Below, one piece after another: positions 11,110 through 22,558 of a DNA stretch of 64,000 nt; position 1 is the first letter of the stretch, and every line of letters starts with the position of its first letter. The position numbers were made by a program, and so were the translations under genes. Source of the stretch: Knufia peltigerae (taxonomy: Eukaryota; Ascomycota; Eurotiomycetes; Chaetothyriales; Trichomeriaceae); NCBI GenBank assembly GCA_030247855.1, contig JAPDRN010000064.1:124001-188000 (forward strand), read 5' to 3'. The notes beneath the pieces are model-generated. The model was not told where the DNA came from. It saw only the letters and a program-made list of their open reading frames with translations, and made no database searches.

Positions 11110-11572
11110 CGACTTTCCACACACACGAGACAACGACTACAAGTAAGATACGGAAGTAGGGAGCGTAGAGAATACAAATGAAAATAAAACCCCCTAATAT
11201 AAAATGACCCAATGCCCAAAATGTCCAAGGACGCAAAGGCGTCGGGGGTCGTCTGAAAAAAGAGACACAAACTTTGGGTCGGAGTTTTGTTCATGGTACA
11301 AACTGTCAACATACCTCGACAAAGTCAGGTACCAAGAGAACGAATGTGAAACATCAACAAGAAAAAAACAATAGTCTTCGGCACAGATTGGAATCCAACA
11401 TTAATAGAAAGGATAAAAAATAATCTCCAAGGTATACAGTTATTCATTATATCAGCACTTGACAAATAGTCAAACATTTGATCAAGGAGATCATCAACAC
11501 CAACTCAACACAACTTCACACTAATCTCATCATATCAACATATCCTTTTGTTCTATTCGAACCGAAAACCGC
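11110..11572. other. Intergenic between convergent genes
   Basis: AT-rich 3' flanks of two convergent genes. An AATAAA signal lies near 11183 on the plus strand. Nothing else seen. Confidence 0.5.
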
Positions 11573-13654
11573 TCAACTAGTCTTCTCGGAACCTTGAACA
11601 TTGGTATCGTTTGTCGTTGTCGGAATGGATCCATTCGTCCTCGTTCGAGACCGATGTGTAATCTCGGCGTCATGATCGGCTCTACTTCTCGTGGCCTGCA
11701 AAGCCACCATCCGCGTCTCGTTGTCACTGTCACTGACGCTCGATTCCTCGTCTGCGGGCGATTTCTTGACGGTCATTGTCGGCGCGAACTTGGACCTCTG
11801 TCGTAACTTCTTGCCGAAGAGGTAGAAACAAATCGGAATGGGTACACAGATAGCTGCAAGACAGCCCAATAGCGTGCCAGCCCAATTAATACCTAGATTA
11901 TCGAACATTTGTCGTGCAAATAGCGGGAATCCGGCTGCAAAACAAGAACGGAGAAAGGTGTTGGCGGCGATGGCCGAGGCAGCACTGTGGAATAACAAAG
12001 TTAGTCGTCTGGGACAAACATACACCGGTCCAAAAGGGCCCAATAACACTTACAACATGAGGTAGGAATCGATAATGTAGTTGAAGCACTGAATGAAAAT
12101 CGCTAATAGCCCAAAGCCGGTGAAAAGACCGGACAGTGTCGGAACGATCCAAGGCACCGATTCCAGATATCCGGACCAGCCAAACCAGAAAAGGCCGAGA
12201 GCGAACAGGACACCTCCAACGATGACAGGTGGCAGTCGCCATTCTGGGACTGGGATGCCACCATTCGCCTGCAATTTCTTATTGTAGGCCCGGGCGTCAA
12301 ATATGATGTATCCGGCAACGATGAAGATACCCACAACCATGCCGAAGAATGGCAGGCCAGACACACCAGGCTTCATGTGGTGAACACCTTGGAAGACCAG
12401 CGGATAGGCGGTCAGGAAACAGTAGAGAAGACCGTAGATGAAGGACATGTAGATGGTAATGGCAAGGATGATCGGTTCCGAAACCAAAAGTCGAATTGGA
12501 CGCGAAAAGTTCTTCGTCACCAGTTCCCGGAAGTCAACTTCAACTTCTTCCTGCTTTGCATGAATACCCCAGTTCTTGGTGCGACGTCTCAGTTCTTTAG
12601 CTTTCTCGACCAACACAACAGGCGCGTACGTCTCTGGCAGGAAAAGGGCGACGAGAATCAAGGCGAAAGAGCCCATGATTCCTGGCAGATAAAGATTCCA
12701 GCGCCATCCTAGATACGACTCGTTGATGAAACCTCCAATGAACGGTCCGAGCATAGGTCCCATGAACACCATGGAAGAAAATATGACAATGGCAACACCT
12801 CGTTGGCGGTTGTCAAACATGTCGGAAAATGCCGCAGCGACCACGGCCAGGGGACAGGAGCCGAAGAATCCAGTGAAAAATCGAGTAATCATCAAAGTCT
12901 GTAGGTCTTTGGACACGGCACAGCCGAAGCAAAATACCGAAAAGCCGAAGACTCCTACTAGGATAGGAAGCTTGCGCCCTTGCAATTCCGAAAACGGCCC
13001 CCAGATCAGAGGTCCGAAAGCATAGCCAAGCACGTATAGAGAAGTGCTGAGAGTTGCTACTTCGACACTTACGCCAAAGTGGGCGGCTACCGAAAAAGTT
13101 GAGGCGGAAAAGACGGACGATGTGAACGTGCTGCCTAGACAGGTGTATGCCAGAATGGCTCCGATATAGAACCTGAAAGCAAGTTAACCCTCCATGTTTC
13201 CATGCTGGGCTGAAGGTACTCACTTTCTCTTGAAAGGCCAATTTTGTGGATGAGTAGGATCATCTTTCCCATCAAATTCCACCACGTATTCTTCCTGCGC
13301 CGGGAGCATGGGAGGATATGGCTTCCCACCTCCAAATTCCGGGAGTGGTTTGGTAGTCGCGCGTGATTTGAGGCTGGCGCCAACAGTTTGAACCTGCTGC
13401 AGGCGGTGCGTTTCGGTGCGGACATCTTCGATAGGATGCGTTCTTGTTCTTGTGACTATTTCCGGATTGGAATAGCCTGCGGTGGCTATTCTGCCCATCG
13501 ACGGAGTCGTAGAGGTGCTCGATCCAGACGAACTGGAGAGAGCCGACTCTCTTGATGGTTGACTGCGCAATGAACGGCGTTCTTTGCTCTCCTGCGAAAA
13601 GGTCCTCGTCGCCTGCATCTCGGCCCTTTGCATATCACGGTCCACGATATCCAT
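11573..13654 (-). CDS. MFS multidrug/polyamine-type transporter (DHA1-like)
   Basis: Three exons (13224-13654, 12054-13172, 11573-11984) with introns of 51 and 69 nt give 653 residues. A Ser-rich cytosolic N-terminus ends in DPTHPQNWPFKRK, the usual entry to fungal DHA1 transporters. Twelve-helix MFS signatures follow: GPLIWGPFSELQGRKLP, GFFGSCPLAVVAAAFSDMF, GPMLGPFIGGFINE and WRWNLYLPGI. A charged cytosolic tail ends the protein. Probably a plasma-membrane proton antiporter exporting toxic compounds or polyamines (family inference). An upstream TTG in frame was rejected in favour of the ATG of MDIVDRD. Confidence 0.9.
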
Positions 13655-14953
13655 ATTGGCGGTTCTTGTGTTTCCCAAACTTGATGTTTTGTGCAATTAT
13701 TTCTCTGTCGCCTGGGTTCACAGGCTCATGACCACCGTAATTGCTTTCAACTGCGACGATTGCAGCGGATGCGACAGAAAATTCCGGAAGTCTACTCTGT
13801 CGATGATGCAAAGGTGGAGATTCGGCAGTGAAAAAGCGTGGACGGAAGGCTCTCTAAAGCTGAAAGAGATTCGAGGGCGATAAATCGAAGGCGGGGGATG
13901 TTCCGAGAGGTGTTCTCTACTCTTCACAGGCGATGAGGAATCGATACCTAGATACGGTGCTGGAAGAACGAAATGCTTGAAAACATGTGGTAGATGGTGG
14001 GAGGGTCAACAGTTTATTATGATTGAACCGATGTCATCAATCTGTGGGTATTGCGCACCAGGCCCGTTGCTCTAGTAGTGTCATTGAATGGTTGATCGTG
14101 GAGATGATGCACGCTCGGGGCGCCTTGACAACGACCAACGTACGGAAGAAATCAGTGCCTCGTAAGGAGTTACGACATCAAGAGCGGGACAACGCAGCTT
14201 GCGAAGGGCCGATGAGTTTCTCAACATGGGGGCGGCAATGTCTAATCCCGGGCTAGTGGGATGATTACTAACTAGCGACAAACTATTGCCGTGGTAGCTT
14301 ATGCTTAACTAACTTTTTCAACCAACCCAGAGCCTGGAGACTTGTTACTCAAGGCCTAGAGACCTAGTACGTTATGCCTAGTTCCGAGGCACTTGTACGC
14401 CTAATGGGCCCAACGAGCCTACTTGTACGAGTAGTTGTGGAAGCCCCCTTTCAGCTAGAGTAGGTACCTAGTATTGTGTAAGTAGGTGCCTTTCGTACAA
14501 GCTTGAACTACTACTGCGCGGAGTATTTGCTTGGGCTTCCTCCTTTTTGATTTCTTCACACCTATGAACCTTGTACGCTGGCATTCTGATGCTACCATCG
14601 GCCTACAAAAACACTGCTGCCCACTCGCAACCTAAATCCGTACATATTTTATACTCCATACAAATCCCGGTAAAGCGTTAAAATGTACGAAGTACGACGC
14701 TTACAAACCGGCTGCAGGTGCTTACCGAATCGTGTATGTAATCCGATCCTTGCCGTTTCTACCGACCATCTTCTGAAAAGACCTATGTACCATATCTCGC
14801 TCTTTCGCGTCTTCATGCATTTCGTTCCGAGTTAGCCATTGCAGAATCCACATGAGCATTTTTCTATGCATCGCTATCTCGATATGCTGTCTGCCTCGTA
14901 CTAATGTGCGTGGAAGTCTCGGATTTTGTCGACACAGAGCTGCGATCAACTCG
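13655..14953. other. Intergenic with repeated CCTAG/GTAC words
   Basis: About 1.3 kb. Between 14270 and 14530 the words CCTAG (four copies from about 14353 to 14470), ACTTGTACG (two copies near 14391 and 14421) and AGTAGGT recur irregularly. No open frame with family features. It may be decayed repeat DNA. Confidence 0.4.
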
Positions 14954-17416
14954 TCATCCTCCCGTCAGGCTTGCGTTGAGTTTATTTCTCTTGCGGATTT
15001 CAGAGAACCTGGTTTGACCGCCTGATTCAAGGAGGCTGATCTTTCGAGTCAATCCACTCGGACGTCCCAGCACTACCGGTTCCCATCCGTTGTTCTTATC
15101 ACCATCGCTTTCTCTAGTATTTGGAATCATTTGGGCCGTCTTCCATCGAATTAACACACTTATTAATAGCAATGTCAATGCTAGCAAAATGCCTGCAACG
15201 ATGAGAGCTGCTTGCATCGCTCCAACTTTCCTTTCCACACGGCCGCAAATACCCACCGATGCAGCACCGAACACAAATTCAAGTGACTGGGTCACGGCCA
15301 ATCCGGCACTGACTCTCGGGTAACACGTAAAATTGGTTCTTCGCTCACGGAAACGCGTCGAGATCGAATTTCGTACTGGCCGTCCTGTCATTCCTGGTTG
15401 TAAGTCGGATACGTCAAAGTTTTGCATGATCAAAGCATAACACTCGCCAATCGCCAAGGTCGAAGCATAGGCTACAAGTGCTGCAAATACACATGGTACT
15501 GCGACGGGAAATGCTGGTCCTCGAGACGTCAATGCATATGCAATCGCCGCCACCGGTAGGACAACCATTACAATGGCCCGACGAAGTGTATGGGAGTTCC
15601 AAGGTAAAGACCTTTGAAATGTCATGCTGTCCGTCCTCGGAGGATAGTAGCGAGCCCGGCTGAACCATGAAGCCTTCTCAAACGGTATTGCCAAAGCTGA
15701 CCCGATGGCCAGTGACAGAACACAAAGACCGACATCAATTGGTCGATATCGGTAAATTGTAGATGTCAAAGCTCCCAGCAGCTGAGTATCTCGAGTCAGT
15801 TCTTCGTCGAGGCGGGACTGCAACGGAATGCTCACCATTAGAATCAAGGTGAATTGAGCATATGCCCACGCCGTATATATGGACAGAATGAGAAAGCCCG
15901 GCTGCCGAACCATCTCCCAGCTGAGGTGAAGTCCAGCCTTGATTTCTTCACCCCACCAATATGGTCCATTACCTGTGACATGCAGCTTGACTTCTCCACG
16001 TGCGACTCGACTGAAGCTTCCGCCCTCTCCAATCACTTCTGCCAATGTCCGGCGAAAGGCCGATCGACGTACCTCCGGGGCGATGACGTTCAGCAACAGG
16101 GCCCCCATCAACAACAAAAATGATGTCCAGAAACCCCAATCAACTGAAGCACCACTGACAATGAATGCTCCAATCATGAAGCCAACCGCGATGGACCCTG
16201 TTGTACACCATGTCCATATGGCAAGCCATACACCCATCCCACCGCCATGTCGTCGAACATCGTAGGGATCTGCCGACTCTTCATGCGATCGGCTGCTCTG
16301 CAGTGATGCTCCGAATACATCTAGGAGGGTGGCCAGATTGTTGATATTGACAAATCCAAAGGCAAAGCCAGACATGCCCCTCGCCAACAGTAGAACAACC
16401 CGGTATCTGTCGACGTCCGGAGATCTGAATGAGATGACCATCACGCCTTGCGGGATTTGCAAGCATAATGCTAATATAATAGCGGCCACGTTGTATGGTT
16501 TACGGCCGTGAAGAAGGGGCAAAGGCCAACACACCAGGGTCGGAATGATAAGACCGCAATAGAAAAGAACGTTTCCGAATATCATCCGACGGTTCAAGTC
16601 CACAATCACATATTGTATAGCGGGGACTTCTCCGGCATATATTCCCACAGTGAGTCCAAGGCATGCTGCATTCACACAAGCGACTACTGCTGCGAAACGC
16701 TTGCGCGAGTCGGGCCAATTTCTCGCCACTGGGGCGTGCTGACAGGTATCGTGGACATTGATATCTTCGGGACTTTCATTAAGATCAACATGTCGGACGC
16801 CGTTGAGGTCGACTTTTGAACAGGACACCTAGTCTGGATGAGCCATGTTCAGACTTCCTTGTCTCGAGTGTACTCCGAACATATTCGTGAAATGCCTCTC
16901 GTGCCCTGCCCGGGGCATATCCGAATTCTGGTGAGCCCCAAGCAGCTTGCCCCGCTCGTCTGAGCCATCATCGTTCAGATCAATGTCGTCTAATCGTATA
17001 ATGGGTGAGGGTCGTATGCATGTGCGTTTTGAGCCTGCACCCTGTGTCGACTTTCTCCGAAAACTTGTGCGTGATGGTCCGGGAAGCTTGCTTGGTTGTC
17101 GAACCTGGTCCGCTGGAGACGTTCCCGTTGTTCTGCCATGTTGTTGTTCTACCATTGGATCGGGTAGTATCGAGCGTAGTCCATCGCCATCCCCATCCAG
17201 ACTGCCATCCTTCCCTCTGAACTCTTTTTCTGACGGCTGGCAAGACTTTCCAGAGGTTGGTGATGTCAGCATTGTGGTCTCTTGCTTCCAGTCCTCCTCT
17301 CGACCGTTGCCGTCAACGATACCTGCCGACCCAGCGAGCTTGACAGCCTCAGACAAAAGGTGTTCCAATTCCTGGAGAGTCTTTGAAATGGCTTCGGAGG
17401 GATCTTGGTGGCTCAT
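14954..17416 (-). pseudogene. Large fungal MFS transporter with an in-frame TAG
   Basis: Exons 15836-17416 and 14954-15781 encode about 800 codons. A long polar N-terminal region ends in HSRQGSLNMAHPD, then comes TAG (16829-16831), and the same frame resumes with VSCSKVDLNGVRHVDL, YAGEVPAIQYVIVDLN, LLHGRKPYNVAAI, DVRRHGGGMGVWL, ASWFSRARY and DLQPGMTGRP. These are hallmarks of a conserved fungal MFS family. The resumed frame has no usable ATG at its head. The 54-nt segment 15782-15835 is a probable stop-free intron. The TAG probably truncates the protein before the membrane domain. Readthrough, sequencing error or an intron ending at this TAG are alternatives. The ATG chosen is that of MSHQDPSE. 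Confidence 0.7.
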
Positions 17417-18439
17417 GTCGCAATGTGGTTTGAACTGGGACTGGTTGTGACCTTCTGTCTCGGGCCGGGTTATGGAAGCATTTTCAGGGTCCACTAGGGA
17501 GACTCATTCTACTTTTATCAGAATGCGCACAGTGTTACGAAGAGGAGTCAATGATTTTGGGTGTCCAAAACGTCGACAGGAGAAATTTGCGTTGGCCGTG
17601 GAATAGTATTAAGAATAACAACCAGGGTACAGGAGCGCGAATTGCCTTGGAACAAATCCCAATCTTGCTTCACGGAAAAGAAATAGTGATAGCGCAGGGA
17701 ACGATGCAGAAGCATGGAAACTTGGAAGAACAATACTTGTTTGTTTACAGGCATCAAGGACAGACTGTCTGTCAAGAGATATGGAAGTGCCTTCTATAGG
17801 TCGTTCACTCACTGTTCCTGCCGTTTGCTGGAGCATATTCTGCTTCCTCAGCTGAGTTCAATAATCCTGTTGCGAATTCGATGCCCGGGACTCACCAGGC
17901 CCAAGCATCGCCAAGCTTTAACTAGGCGTGGCTTGTTCAGGTTTGTTTGTGTACGTGATGAGGTCACCGCGGGGATGTGATAAGCAGTGATGAATGCTGT
18001 CGACTTCATTCATCATTGTTGAATCTTCGGAATCAGAATGTTGATGTATGTCCACCGCAGATATCTTCAACTATACTAATTGGACTTGAGAAAGTGATGC
18101 TCCAGCTAGGTAAATTTCAAGGGACCAGAACAGAGAAAGGACTGGTTTCATGCGCAGCTGCTTCGCAGTAACACAAAATTACCCCTCCAATCCTGCCCCA
18201 ATGAGCATCTTGTTTGCCGCTTGCTCTTGAAACGGCCAACGTGTCGTTACTCCTGCGTTTGATTGATCTCGAACCTCTGTTGCATCCCTCTTTCTTTAAA
18301 GCCTCGCTCTCGACTCTCAGCGTTCTCAGCACTGCCGGACATCGATCCAATAGCGAAAGATATTTGATCTCATTTTTCCCTTATTCTACCTAACTCACGC
18401 CACCAGTATCTGTATCATTCTCCATTCACCTCACCTAAT
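17417..18439. other. Intergenic, divergent promoter region
   Basis: About 1 kb between the MFS gene and the WW-domain gene. One CGGGCCG lies at 17461-17467, just upstream of the MFS start. A CT-rich tract precedes 18440. No gene recognised. Confidence 0.5.
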
Positions 18440-19144
18440 ATGTCATACTACAACGAAGGCTACGGCCAGTCCCAAAACTACAACGAGCCTCCTCAAGTTC
18501 CTGAGCCATGGGTTGCGAGGTGGGATAGTGCAGCGGGAAGATGGTACTTCATCAACCAACAGACAGGCCAGCAAACTTTCGAATATCCCCAGCAGTCAAG
18601 TCGTGATGGAGGCTACACCAGCAACTATCGACAAAACTATGGCGGGCAGAATGAGGGTGGCTACTACGAGCAGCAACCTCAGAAGGAGTCACATACAGGT
18701 CGTAACCTCGCTCTCGGTGTTCTAGGTGGCGCTCTTGCGGGTGCATTCGTGGAGCATGAAGGGGAGAAAGTTGGTGAGGAGTTTTTAGGAGCATCTTTTA
18801 CGATTGACAACGACACTAATAAGGTTGCAGAGGAGAAATGGGACGAAGACAAGTACCGCGTTGAGAATGACGTTCGCCAGGATGTCGACAATGTTGAGGA
18901 CTTTCCGGAAGATGCCGCTCGCTGGACTGGCCGAAAGGTTCAAGACGTTGAAGACATTCCTCAAGACATTGAGAACAAGTGGGACAACGGCGTGCAGGAT
19001 GTCGAAGACGTGCCAGAAGATGTGGCTGGCTGGGCTGGTGGAAAAATAGGTGATGCGGAGCGATTCGGTGACAATGTCGACAACGCCTATGACCAGGGTC
19101 GTGATGAATCTCGCTACGATGATGATTATCGTGGCAACTACTAA
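18440..19144 (+). CDS. WW-domain protein with VED-P-D repeats
   Basis: The unspliced frame gives 234 residues. Residues 21-50 form a WW domain (W24, RWYFINQQTG, P50) in which the second signature tryptophan is F47. A Tyr/Gln/Gly-rich part and a small Gly/Ala segment (LALGVLGGALAGAFVEHE) follow. The acidic C-terminal half repeats the pattern VEDxPxD three times (VEDFPED, VEDIPQD, VEDVPED), each followed by a nearby tryptophan. Segment 18774-18830 (57 nt; GTGAGG start, CTAAT branch-like site, TTGCAG end) is a likely stop-free intron; its removal gives 215 residues. The function is unknown; WW domains bind proline-rich ligands. Confidence 0.75.
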   Translation: MSYYNEGYGQSQNYNEPPQVPEPWVARWDSAAGRWYFINQQTGQQTFEYPQQSSRDGGYTSNYRQNYGGQNEGGYYEQQPQKESHTGRNLALGVLGGALAGAFVEHEGEKVGEEFLGASFTIDNDTNKVAEEKWDEDKYRVENDVRQDVDNVEDFPEDAARWTGRKVQDVEDIPQDIENKWDNGVQDVEDVPEDVAGWAGGKIGDAERFGDNVDNAYDQGRDESRYDDDYRGNY

Positions 19145-19934
19145 AGGGCTGTAGCTACGGCCATCAACTTCCAAACAGCGCTGCTTCAGCATATCCTACA
19201 CCTCAAGAGCTCCCTATGGAATCCTATGGACACCCAACAATATTCACCACAATTCCACGAGAGCCGAATTCATGTCCTCCTGGGAACCTCAGTGCTTCTC
19301 ACGGGCTTCTAGAACCACACGGCATGCACTATTGCTCACCATCGTGGCTGAGGTTGTGTGTACCTTCACTCCCGAAGTAACACCCCCTCCTAGCGATACC
19401 AGAAAGATCCCGAGAATATTGTGGTAACTGGAACCGTGAACATGTGCTATGCTTTACCCTAAAACCCAAGCATTGATAGAGAACAATGAATATCTTTGAG
19501 CAACAGCTATTAGGAGATGGTGAGGAGCATTCGAACTCGTTCTCTCCGAAGACTTGTCCCCTCCTTGTCAAACGAGCGCCAGCTGTCTACACTTTGTGAA
19601 GAGACATCGATAGGTTCCTTGGATACCTTTCCACACGGTGCTGTGATAGACCCAAGAATCTACGACTGCCCGATAGAACCAATGCGAGGCAGTTGCCATC
19701 TAATAAAGGCGGCGGGTACTGTCATTGTGTTCATGTACTCTCCCAACCACAAGACAATAGGACAGAGCATCACTTCAATCATCTCATCACATTCGCTAAC
19801 AGTATCTTTGTTTTAAGAACTGTATCAATACAACATTTTGTAGAGAACTGTTTGATTGTATATCTTCCCTCTTTGTTTGACGATCCCGGACACACTTTCG
19901 TTACAGCCATTCGCTTTGCAAACAATCCACACAC
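19145..19934. other. Intergenic
   Basis: About 790 bp between two plus-strand genes. A 99-codon ORF at 19517-19816 has no recognisable feature. Nothing else seen. Confidence 0.4.
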
Positions 19935-20762
19935 ATGAAGTTCAGATTTCCCCGTGGTCTTTGCAAAAGATTCAAGAAGATGCGGTTCAGGGACACGAGG
20001 TCTCCTGCAGATGTGCTTGAAGAGCTCGCTGCTGTCCTCCGAGATTCAATCGACAGCTTCATGTCCTCGACAGAGCCTGGGCCTGACAACGAAACGACTC
20101 CAGCTGTATCGCAACAGTCACCCCAACGAACAACCGACTCATCCAACCGTGACACTCCCTATCAACCCCTTGAAGAACTGGACCAACAAGAGATGACATA
20201 CCATGACTATGAAGCTGCACAACTTTTGACGAATCTGAGAGCACACTCCGAGTCTGAAAATGCACAATTGTTGACGGATCAGAGAGCAAATTCTGAGTCT
20301 GGATGGATGTCGGTGAATCTGCCTCCAGGAATTCCAGTCTCAGGCAGAGTCCAAGAATCAGAACTGGACCATGCGGCACGGCACATGGAAGTGTCGGAGG
20401 AAAACTATGCGGAAGAGTGGTGGGAGACATATTCTGGGTCAGACTCAGACTCAGGTTCAGACCCGGACTCTGACTCGGATTCGGAAACGTCCCCCGCTGA
20501 TACAAACACGGAGGATTGGATCCCAGATTCGAGTTGGGGTTCTGAGGGTGAGACTGTACAGGATGCGCCGGACACTCGACCAAAATCTGTCGGTGGCATT
20601 AATCAACCTACCGCCGCTCCAAGACCAAATAGAATCCCAGGTGATTTCTACTATCACAGGCCAAAAGCAAGTCTGCTTGACAAGGGGCAATTGCGCAGAT
20701 ATGCCATGGTAAATTGGCAGATGGACCGGATGAGGAGATTGTGGCTGCAGAGGGGAAACTGA
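19935..20762 (+). CDS. Unrecognised acidic, disordered protein
   Basis: 275 residues from an ATG. I do not recognise it. A basic N-terminus (MKFRFPRGLCKRFKKMRF) is followed by a Ser/Thr/Pro/Gln-rich region. An internal duplication reads AQLLTNLRAHSESE and AQLLTDQRANSESG. An acidic SD/DS run lies near residues 168-186, and a basic aromatic C-terminus ends the protein. The duplication and the composition suggest a rapidly evolving, lineage-restricted protein. There is no signal peptide or membrane segment. It could also be a non-coding frame, though its length and clean ATG argue for a gene. Confidence 0.5.
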   Translation: MKFRFPRGLCKRFKKMRFRDTRSPADVLEELAAVLRDSIDSFMSSTEPGPDNETTPAVSQQSPQRTTDSSNRDTPYQPLEELDQQEMTYHDYEAAQLLTNLRAHSESENAQLLTDQRANSESGWMSVNLPPGIPVSGRVQESELDHAARHMEVSEENYAEEWWETYSGSDSDSGSDPDSDSDSETSPADTNTEDWIPDSSWGSEGETVQDAPDTRPKSVGGINQPTAAPRPNRIPGDFYYHRPKASLLDKGQLRRYAMVNWQMDRMRRLWLQRGN

Positions 20763-21361
20763 TTCGGGATATGTCTGTGTGGTTAACTTGGTGAATGGAG
20801 GATTTGGAAACGTTCTTGGTTCACATCGGTGGCTGTACATCGACTTTGGACCCACGGTTTTGGAGAGATGTATGCCCATTTGGCCCAAGAATGTGTAGTC
20901 TATTGATAGAGAGCAATGATAATAGTAACTTCACATCGTGGTGTTCTTCCATTTTTGGGTGGATTGTAAAGAGGGACGACGTTGGCAATGACAAGATGTG
21001 TCGTTGAAATCCTCGCCACCTTTTGATCTTCTCCGCAGATACAGATCGTTGATTGGACAAGCCAACTTGCAAGCTTGTTGAACAGGGTTGGTTCAGAACA
21101 AACAATGACGTCGATTTCTCTTATTTCTTTTTGAACGACGACATGGAGTTTGAAGTGTGTATTGTGTCATGTGTACTCTGTATTGTCTTTTTTCTTGGAA
21201 ACCGGTTGATCACAGCGGCATTAGAGGTTCCTCGAGTGAACCTTTTTCTACACAAGCTGCACATCAGCATCAGCATTATCGTCAGCATTAGCGTTTACTT
21301 GTACTACTTTGTGTTTTTGTAAATTCGGTTGAGTGCTTAGTGTTACAGAGCAAAAAGAAGA
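20763..21361. other. Intergenic
   Basis: About 600 bp of 3' flank plus the promoter of the glycine-zipper gene. Nothing recognised. Confidence 0.4.
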
Positions 21362-22192
21362 ATGGAGGCATTAAAATCGGCATTTGGCGGCGGCGGCGGT
21401 GACAGTAACAATGAAGGTAGTGACATCAATGATGTCCAGGTATCACCGGCCGGTCAAGATGACGACATGCCATCAAGAGAAGAAATGCTCAAAACCATCG
21501 AGTCCCTCCAAAAGGCCCAAAAGGCTCAATCGGCGGCCAACGACATCAAGTCCAAGGCGATGGCCATGACGAACTCCAAGAAACGCGAGGAGATGTTGAG
21601 GGAGGCGTTCGACAAGGAAATGGAGGCCAACGGGCACAGCAAAATGGCCCGGAGGATGCAGTCGGGAACATGGCAAGGCTTGGGGTTCGGAGGTGGTATT
21701 GGGGCGGCGTCAGGTCTGGGATTGGGCACTGGCTTAGGGACCGTATTGGGGGCCATCCTCGCCGTGCCGAGTACGGGTCTGGGAATGCTCGTGGGAAGTG
21801 GCGTCGGTGCCGTTCATGGGCCGTGGGTGAAGCTGGGTGGTGGGAAGGAGGAACCGTTTGAGGATGCGGATCCGGAAAAGGTGGTTGACGCGATTGAGGA
21901 GGAGAGAAAAGTCGCGGTCCAGCAGCAGCAACAAGGTCAGGGACGGGAAGGACAGCAAAAGACAACGGATGGAAGAAGGAAACCACCAAAATTGGAGATT
22001 AGGTCGAAGAAGAAGAAAGAGGACAGCAACGAGAGCCAAGATGGTGTGAATGACACCAAAAAGGAGAAGAATGGCGGTGTCAGTACAGGTAACGTACAAA
22101 TGGACACGGCGGAAGAATCAAAACCGAGAAGGAAACCACCGAAATTGGAAATCAGGTCGGGAAAAAGGGGTTCGAATACTGCAAAGGCGTGA
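21362..22192 (+). CDS. Glycine-zipper protein with duplicated KPPKLEIRS motif
   Basis: 276 residues, one exon. A helical charged region (residues 35-95) precedes a Gly/Ala-rich hydrophobic stretch at about 104-152, with GxxxG spacing (GLGLGTGLGTVLGAILAVP, GMLVGSGVGAV), typical of glycine-zipper membrane segments. The tail is basic and contains the motif RRKPPKLEIRS twice (near residues 206 and 255), each followed by a Lys-rich stretch. Known fungal glycine-zipper proteins of this layout are poorly characterised, so no function is assigned. A membrane association with a cytosolic linear motif is inferred. Confidence 0.65.
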   Translation: MEALKSAFGGGGGDSNNEGSDINDVQVSPAGQDDDMPSREEMLKTIESLQKAQKAQSAANDIKSKAMAMTNSKKREEMLREAFDKEMEANGHSKMARRMQSGTWQGLGFGGGIGAASGLGLGTGLGTVLGAILAVPSTGLGMLVGSGVGAVHGPWVKLGGGKEEPFEDADPEKVVDAIEEERKVAVQQQQQGQGREGQQKTTDGRRKPPKLEIRSKKKKEDSNESQDGVNDTKKEKNGGVSTGNVQMDTAEESKPRRKPPKLEIRSGKRGSNTAKA

Positions 22193-22558
22193 CTTGGATC
22201 GACCTACACTGCTGGAGGTATGGAATATGTGGAGGGACGAAACATGGAGGACGCCGTTTTTCTTGACTTGAGCACCATTTTCAGGACAAGGATAGGTGGA
22301 GGCCTGGAGAATGTATCGACGACATTATGTTTTCAACAAGGCCATGCATGGTATGATGAAGGATTGTTTCGAGATGTGTTTTGATGCACAGGACATTATT
22401 GTATTACAAGATTCAAGCCGAGCTCAGATTATATTTCTAGCATTGGATCTCCCTCGCTTATCGCAGTAGGGCCCTGAGTGGGAACGGTCGTTGTTTTTAA
22501 TACATTTCAATCCTGTCTACGGGTTACATCTCTCACAACCTCCCATCCATATTCCTGT
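22193..22558. other. Intergenic between convergent genes
   Basis: 3' flanks of the glycine-zipper gene and the GST-like gene. Nothing recognised. Confidence 0.4.

Noticed and set aside
16780..16875. Intron ending at the TAG of the MFS gene
   Set aside because: A 45-nt GTACAC...CTAG intron is possible but would remove the HSRQGS...AHP stretch that I recall as conserved in the family. Kept only as an alternative.
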